The position numbers and the translations under genes are program-made. Shown piece by piece: positions 59,190 through 64,000 of a DNA stretch of 64,000 nt. Origin of the DNA: Talpa occidentalis. Taxonomy: Eukaryota; Chordata; Mammalia; Eulipotyphla; Talpidae. Where the stretch lies: the NCBI RefSeq assembly GCF_014898055.3, contig NW_026555331.1, forward strand, positions 113,085,194 through 113,149,193. Reading direction: 5' to 3'. Within the stretch, counting starts at the first letter, position 1. The number at the start of each line of letters is the position of its first letter. The notes below the pieces were generated by a model. The model saw only the letters and a list, made by a program, of their open reading frames with translations, did not search any database and had not been told where the DNA came from.

Positions 59190-59654
59190 GTAGGAACCCA
59201 GTTCATCAAAAGGCCTCCAGGCACATGAATTCTCACTGCTATTAAAATTTGTAAAATCAGAATTTTCACTTTAATTGCAAAAGCTGCGTCTTTTGTTTAC
59301 TTAGTCATTTTTTCCCAGTTCCTCAGATCTTCTTCAACTTCTATTTGTATTTCTATTTGTCAGAAATGTCTGCTCTGAAAACTTGCAAAGTATTAGCCTT
59401 ATGTTATACTAGTAGTTAATTTGATCCCAAATTTTCAAAGTTAAGATTTAATGTGGCAAGCAACTGTCTTCTTGAGGGAAAAAAAAAAGAATAATTTATT
59501 TTTCCACTGTAAATTTATCCTTAGTCTCTTACTATTTATGATTCATTTTTCTGCTTCATTTCATTCATGTATTCAATCATTCAATTGTATAATAGGATAG
59601 GTTTTGTCTGAAAATGGGACTAATTTTAAGATATATTAATTATGTATTTATTGC

Positions 59655-59768
59655 CTCTCTTTTAAAAAAATCAATAAACTATTTTTATGAACAATTTTAG
59701 GTTTATAGCAAAACTAAGCAGAAAACACAGGGTTCCCATATACTTTCTCCCACACACTTTTTTTTAAC
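59655..59768 (-). mobile_element. old L1 3' UTR piece
   Basis: 'aacaattttaggtttatagc', 'aaaactaagcagaaaacaca' and 'gggttcccatatactttctc' resemble the complement of an L1M-type 3' UTR. Confidence 0.55.
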
Positions 59769-60119
59769 CTTAAAAGGTTAATAGTTTGCGGTAACTTTCT
59801 GTGTGGTATAGCTGAAATACTCGTTGGGATGGAGGATAATAGAGGTGACTTTGAATTATTTCCCAAGAACTCATGGTCTTGAGCGGACATATACACAAGT
59901 TTCATTGACCAAAACGGTCTTGGCACACCAGAACCTTGGAAAGTCAGACTTACATTTTCTTTTTATTCCTTAACATTTTATGCACCTATAAGACAGAATT
60001 CTCATTTTACATTAAAAAAAATTACTCTGCAATTATTGGGTTTAGTGTTCCATAAGTCAAATTAAGTCAGGTTACTTAATAATAATGATCTAACCTTCTA
60101 CATGCTTAATTGTTTTTTT

Positions 60120-61920
60120 GTATTTTTTTAAAAAATTAGTGAAATAAGTGGGTTAAAGTCTCCCTTATGATTGTGGGTTTGTATTTTATGTCTTTAATTC
60201 TGTTAGCCTTTGCCTTATATATTTGAAGTTTGTGCTCTTAGGTATTTACAAATTAGCAATTTCGTAGCTTACTCCAGACTTGACCATTTTCTTGCATTGA
60301 AATAAACATATTTTTGTCTTGTAATTCTACTTGAGATCTTTGTCGAATATTAATATAACCATATCATTTTATTTGGTTAATATTTATAGGGTAGATTTAT
60401 TTTTAACTTTTATTTTCAAATTATATGTGTCCACTCATTTAAATTGTTTCTTTTGTAAATATGATATGCTGTGTTTTATATCTACTCTGACAAATTTTGT
60501 AATGTAATTGAAGATTTGAGTCCATTTACATTATCTTTAATCACTAATTTGTTCCTTTAATTTTATAATTTTGCTATCCATAATATTTATCATATTGCTT
60601 ATTTAGTCTTTATTTCTCCTGTTTTGGCTTTCTTTGGGCCTATCAATTCATCATTCATCTAGTATTCCATTTTTAAGTTCCTCTAATATTTTCACTTTTT
60701 TACATTCTTTGTTACTCTTTAAGTGGTTACATTATTGATTATAATACACTTTAACATCTTCCTGAGCATGCAGAACACAACCATTTAATTCCACTTCTTC
60801 CCTTCAACCTTTTGTGCGAATCTTGCCATATAGTTCCCTTATAGAGATTCTTATATTTTGTAAATTCCACAAGAAACTATATATTTTTGTTGTAATAGTT
60901 AATATGCACTCATTTTTACTCATAAACACATTATTTCTTTTATACTGTTGCTGAAGTTTTGTATTTCTATGAGATCATTTTCCCTGAGTTTGAAGAATTC
61001 CTTTTAGAGGTTCTTACAGCATAGGTCTGCTGGGGAAAAGGAAAAAAGAAATGGACAAAACCCATACCTCTGTTTTTGTCCTTTTAAAAACGTATTCATT
61101 AAAAAAAAATGATTTTACTGAATACAGAATTCTAGGTCAGCAATATTTTTTCTTTTAGCACTTTTAATATGTCTGTCCATTGTCTTCTAGGTTCACATTT
61201 TCTATTGAAGAGTCAGCTGTCAATCTTAGTTTTTTTTCTTTCTGATGATAACTTGTGCCCATGCACCAAGGTACTTTACCAATATACTTTTTGCTTTGGT
61301 TTTTGGCAGTGTTACTGCAATTGCCTAAGTGTGGCTTTATTCATATTTAACCTGCTTAGTGTTTAATAATTTTAAATCTTAAGTATGTGAAATTAGATGT
61401 TTTTAATCAATTTTGGAAAGTTTCTGGCCAGTTTTTTTCAAATGTTTATATTATATGCTTCTGTTTCTTCTCTTATTTTTTCACTGATTATATGAATGTC
61501 AGATCTTTTTCACTGGGCCCAACATTTCCCTTATAACGTCTTCTAATTTATGTTCTGTTTTCTTTTATAGGCATTAATCTAGGCACTTCTAATTGACATG
61601 GCTTCAGCTCAGTAAATATTCTGTCATTTCTAATCTATGATTGAGTTCATCTATTAATTCTTTATTTTAATTATTGTATTTTCAACTACAGAATTCCAGT
61701 TTGATTTTTATGAAATTCAGTTTTCTGCTGAAATTTTCTATCCTCCCCTTTATTTATTTGAATATATTAAACATGGCTATTTAAAAAAATCCCTGTCAGG
61801 TAGCTTTATTTCTATTCATATGCTTCTATTCCTTGTGATTCTTTTGGTTTCTGGTGAATTTTTGTGTTGAGCAAGCTTTGCATGTTTTGAATGAATATGG
61901 AATATTACAGGTATCACATA
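60120..61920 (-). mobile_element. ancient L1 (L1M-type) segment, fragmented
   Basis: The plus strand carries complement-of-L1 text in a consistent order: 'ttaaagtctcccttatgatt', 'gagtccatttacattatctt', 'cataggtctgctggggaaaa', 'gaatacagaattctaggtca', 'ttgaagagtcagctgtcaat', 'tttctggccagtttttttca' and 'gtcaggtagctttatttcta'. It is heavily mutated with no open frame. Exact subfamily and breakpoints are not determined. Confidence 0.62.
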
Positions 61921-62549
61921 TCCTTTTGTCAGTCTGATGCAAATACAACAGGTTACCTTAATCTTTAGACTAGATCTTATTTATTTAAGTCCTTATTGCA
62001 AGGTGATTCTTTATGTTTTCAACTCAAAACTTGAGGTATTATAGAATCCTTTATTGGAAGGTACTTGAACACACTCATCTCTGTTTAGCACCAGACATAT
62101 CCGGAATATCTGCCCTGGGTTTTAGCTACATCTGTTTGTTTGTGTTAATTTTCTGGGTGTTTTTTTCCTAGTTTACCCCTTGATAAAAATTTGGAACCAT
62201 ATTTTAAAGTTCACTCTTCTGGGCCCCTTTCTTTCTGGATTTTATCTTAATTTTCATCTTCCCTGATATCTCTGAACTCTGATATTTGTCTCTCTAGTAT
62301 ATCAAGACTCTTTTTCCTGACTCAACTACTACTAACTATTCAAAGTAGGTTGTGCATAGAGAAAAATGTCCATCCAAAATACTCTTCCGCTCCTCAGTTT
62401 TCTGCTTGCTGTAGTTGCTCTTCAGGAACTTCAAATAGTTGTTTTACATATTTGTTCAGGACTTCGTTTACATTATGAGGGCTAGCCTGACATAACTAAT
62501 CACTCTTGGTCATTAATGAAACTGAGGGTTATTATTTTTAAACTACACA

Positions 62550-63065
62550 TATTATCCATTCATTATTTACCAGGTATGGTACCAAGGGATTTAATTATAT
62601 GATCTCATTTAATATTCACATTACTCTTAGAAGTACTTATTTTCACTTTATTTTTTCCCCAAATTATGTTGATTTTGATAACATCAGTTTGCATCACTGC
62701 ATCTTTGGGGAATTATAGACTTAAAAGTCTACTACTGTTTATTTTCACACCATGCCCACCACCAGTGTCCCAATAACCCTCCACAGTGTTTGATTTGTTG
62801 CCCTCCATACCCCCCCCACCCCATCATCCTCTCCTCCTAGTTGCTTCATGTCAACAATCACTTATTGAGAGTTTATTATTGGCTTGGTTTTGACAGATCT
62901 ATTGTTATGTTTCTCTATATTTCACACATAAGAGAAGCCATGTGGTATTTGTCTTCACTATTATAGACAAAGAAATAGATAATTAGCTCAAACCAGATCC
63001 CGTAGTGAGTTACCTATCTGTATCTGTCTGACACAGAAGACAGTGGACGGCAGAGGTACCAGGTC
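62550..63065 (+). repeat. MIR interrupted by an L1 insertion
   Basis: MIR text runs from 'catttaatattcacattact' to 62640 and resumes at 62960 ('tatagacaaagaaatagata', 'cccgtagtgagttacctatc'). The two halves join in register when the L1 between them is removed. Confidence 0.7.
62642..62959 (-). mobile_element. L1 3' UTR inserted in MIR, with short TSD
   Basis: As the complement it reads 'caaataccacatggcttctc', a G-rich patch (complement of 62810-62823), 'gacactggtggtgggcatgg' and 'tgtgaaaataaacagtagta'. TTCACT borders both sides (62642-62647 and 62954-62959). It is 5'-truncated and non-coding. Confidence 0.7.
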
Positions 63066-63323
63066 TTATTTCAGGCCCTTACTAAGAACACCAGGATGCT
63101 TTTCACTTTTCTGACTGATGATGTCTTGTCTCCATAATTTTACTTATTTCTGGTTAGAAACTGAGTTCTATAGTCTTTACTGTTAATATGAAACAGCAGC
63201 AAGAAAAAAAGAGAACTTGTTTATTATGTTCTTAAGGCCTTATTTAAAAACACTTTTCAGGAAACAATATATGTCACACCAACTGTCTTTGCTGTTTTAA
63301 TTGGAACTTGAAAAATCTTGAGA

Positions 63324-63615
63324 AAATTCAACAAATCTTTTTAAAAAAGGTTTATTTTTATTTATGCATAGAAGAATTGGGGTGTACATAGAAGGTACGG
63401 AGGGTGAGAGGATTCACCAGAGACAGATTGGTGAGCAGAACAGTCAGATCTACTGCTGAGGGTTGCAGTGGGTGAGACAGGAGAGGTCTGCTGTGTCATG
63501 TGGGTTAGCTCCCTGGATGGGGATAGCACTCCTGCCAAGGCTGGTGATAGACTGATAGTGCTGAGATTTTAACCCTCGCACCACCAGGGAGGCCTAAATT
63601 CAGCAGATTTTAAGT
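63324..63615 (-). mobile_element. tRNA-derived SINE, older copy, with imperfect TSD
   Basis: Tail at about 63341-63365 and head end 'gcaccaccagggaggcc' at 63594. The flanks AAATTCAACAAATCTTTT (from 63324) and AAATTCAGCAGATTTTAA (from 63596) agree with a few mismatches. Body divergence also indicates an older insertion. Confidence 0.9.
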
Positions 63616-63774
63616 AATTTTGTATTTTATTCTTCATAGTTCATTAATTGAGGCTAGAAGATACGTTGCAAATATAAGAAAATTTGAATGTTTTTAAAAA
63701 TGGAAAATTGCAGTTAGCAATAATTTTGAATATAAAAAGGTAACAAAATCTGAATACATGTATAAGAAATAAAT

Positions 63775-63992
63775 GGTAACATCTAGTTCATGCTTACTTT
63801 GTGCCAGTGCTCACAGCACTTTATACATTTAACCCTCATACCACCCCTCTGACAAGGTTATCTTCTTGTTGCCATTTAATAAATAAGAAAATGGAGGCAG
63901 AGAAAGGCCTAATAAATTGCCCAAGGTCATTAAGCTAGAAAGTGGCAGAGGTGGGATTTAAAACTTGGCTGTCTGACCCTTAACTCTATCGT
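63775..63992 (+). repeat. MIR, near complete
   Basis: 'ctttgtgccagtgctcacag', 'aaataagaaaatggaggcag', 'ttgcccaaggtcattaagct' and 'agaaagtggcagaggtggga' make this one of the best-preserved MIRs in the window. Confidence 0.88.
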
Positions 63993-64000
63993 ACAGTAAG

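Noticed and set aside
60120..61920. Long AT-rich region as a matrix-attachment or origin-like region
   Set aside because: The text matches complement-of-L1 blocks in order, so its composition is explained by an old L1.
1..64000. CRISPR arrays, operons, bacterial promoters or a phage-like system
   Set aside because: No regularly spaced direct repeats with unique spacers and no dense coding. The repeat content is mammalian.

Overview
This is 64 kb of non-coding mammalian nuclear DNA. No reading frame in it looks like a real gene. All open frames are short (longest about 156 codons), overlap interspersed repeats or random AT-rich sequence, and show no exon or domain pattern I recognise. The identification as a placental mammal rests on the repeats: L1 3' ends, ancient MIR and L2 copies, MaLR (MLT1-type) LTRs and hAT-Charlie/MER5-type fragments. 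The youngest repeat is a tRNA-derived SINE with pol III A and B boxes, an AATAAA-rich tail and a TCTTT terminator (a 'T+' SINE). From memory its head and tail best fit the Rhin-1 type of horseshoe and leaf-nosed bats (Rhinolophidae/Hipposideridae). I could not test this against a library, so the bat assignment is an inference.

Layout. 1-10.5 kb: mostly unique sequence with an L1 3' end at each of 0.2 and 3.4 kb, and one SINE at 4.1 kb. 10.5-13.6 kb: a (TA)n microsatellite, five SINEs and an MLT1 LTR. 15-20.2 kb: a MER5-like element, MIRs, a well-preserved 486-bp solo LTR (16977-17462) with a 5-bp target duplication, an older LTR and a SINE with a perfect 19-bp duplication. 22.6-23.2 kb: two SINEs head to head. 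24-40 kb: mostly unique sequence with MIR, L2, MLT1 and hAT fragments. 40.5 kb: a young SINE with an apparently transduced 3' tail. 45-46.7 kb: a probable minus-strand LTR, then a SINE split by a second LTR. 48.8-49.6 kb: a 5'-inverted ('twin-primed') L1 and a short L1 3' end. 52.4-53 kb: an MLT1 LTR followed by a structured segment ending in 31 A's. 56-64 kb: several L1 pieces on both strands, three SINEs, an L2 and MIRs.

Nothing here works as an operon or a gene system. The window is best read as intergenic or deep intronic DNA. Its interest lies in the insertion record: nested elements, clean target duplications, and several unusual insertion products. I found no convincing undescribed molecular system.
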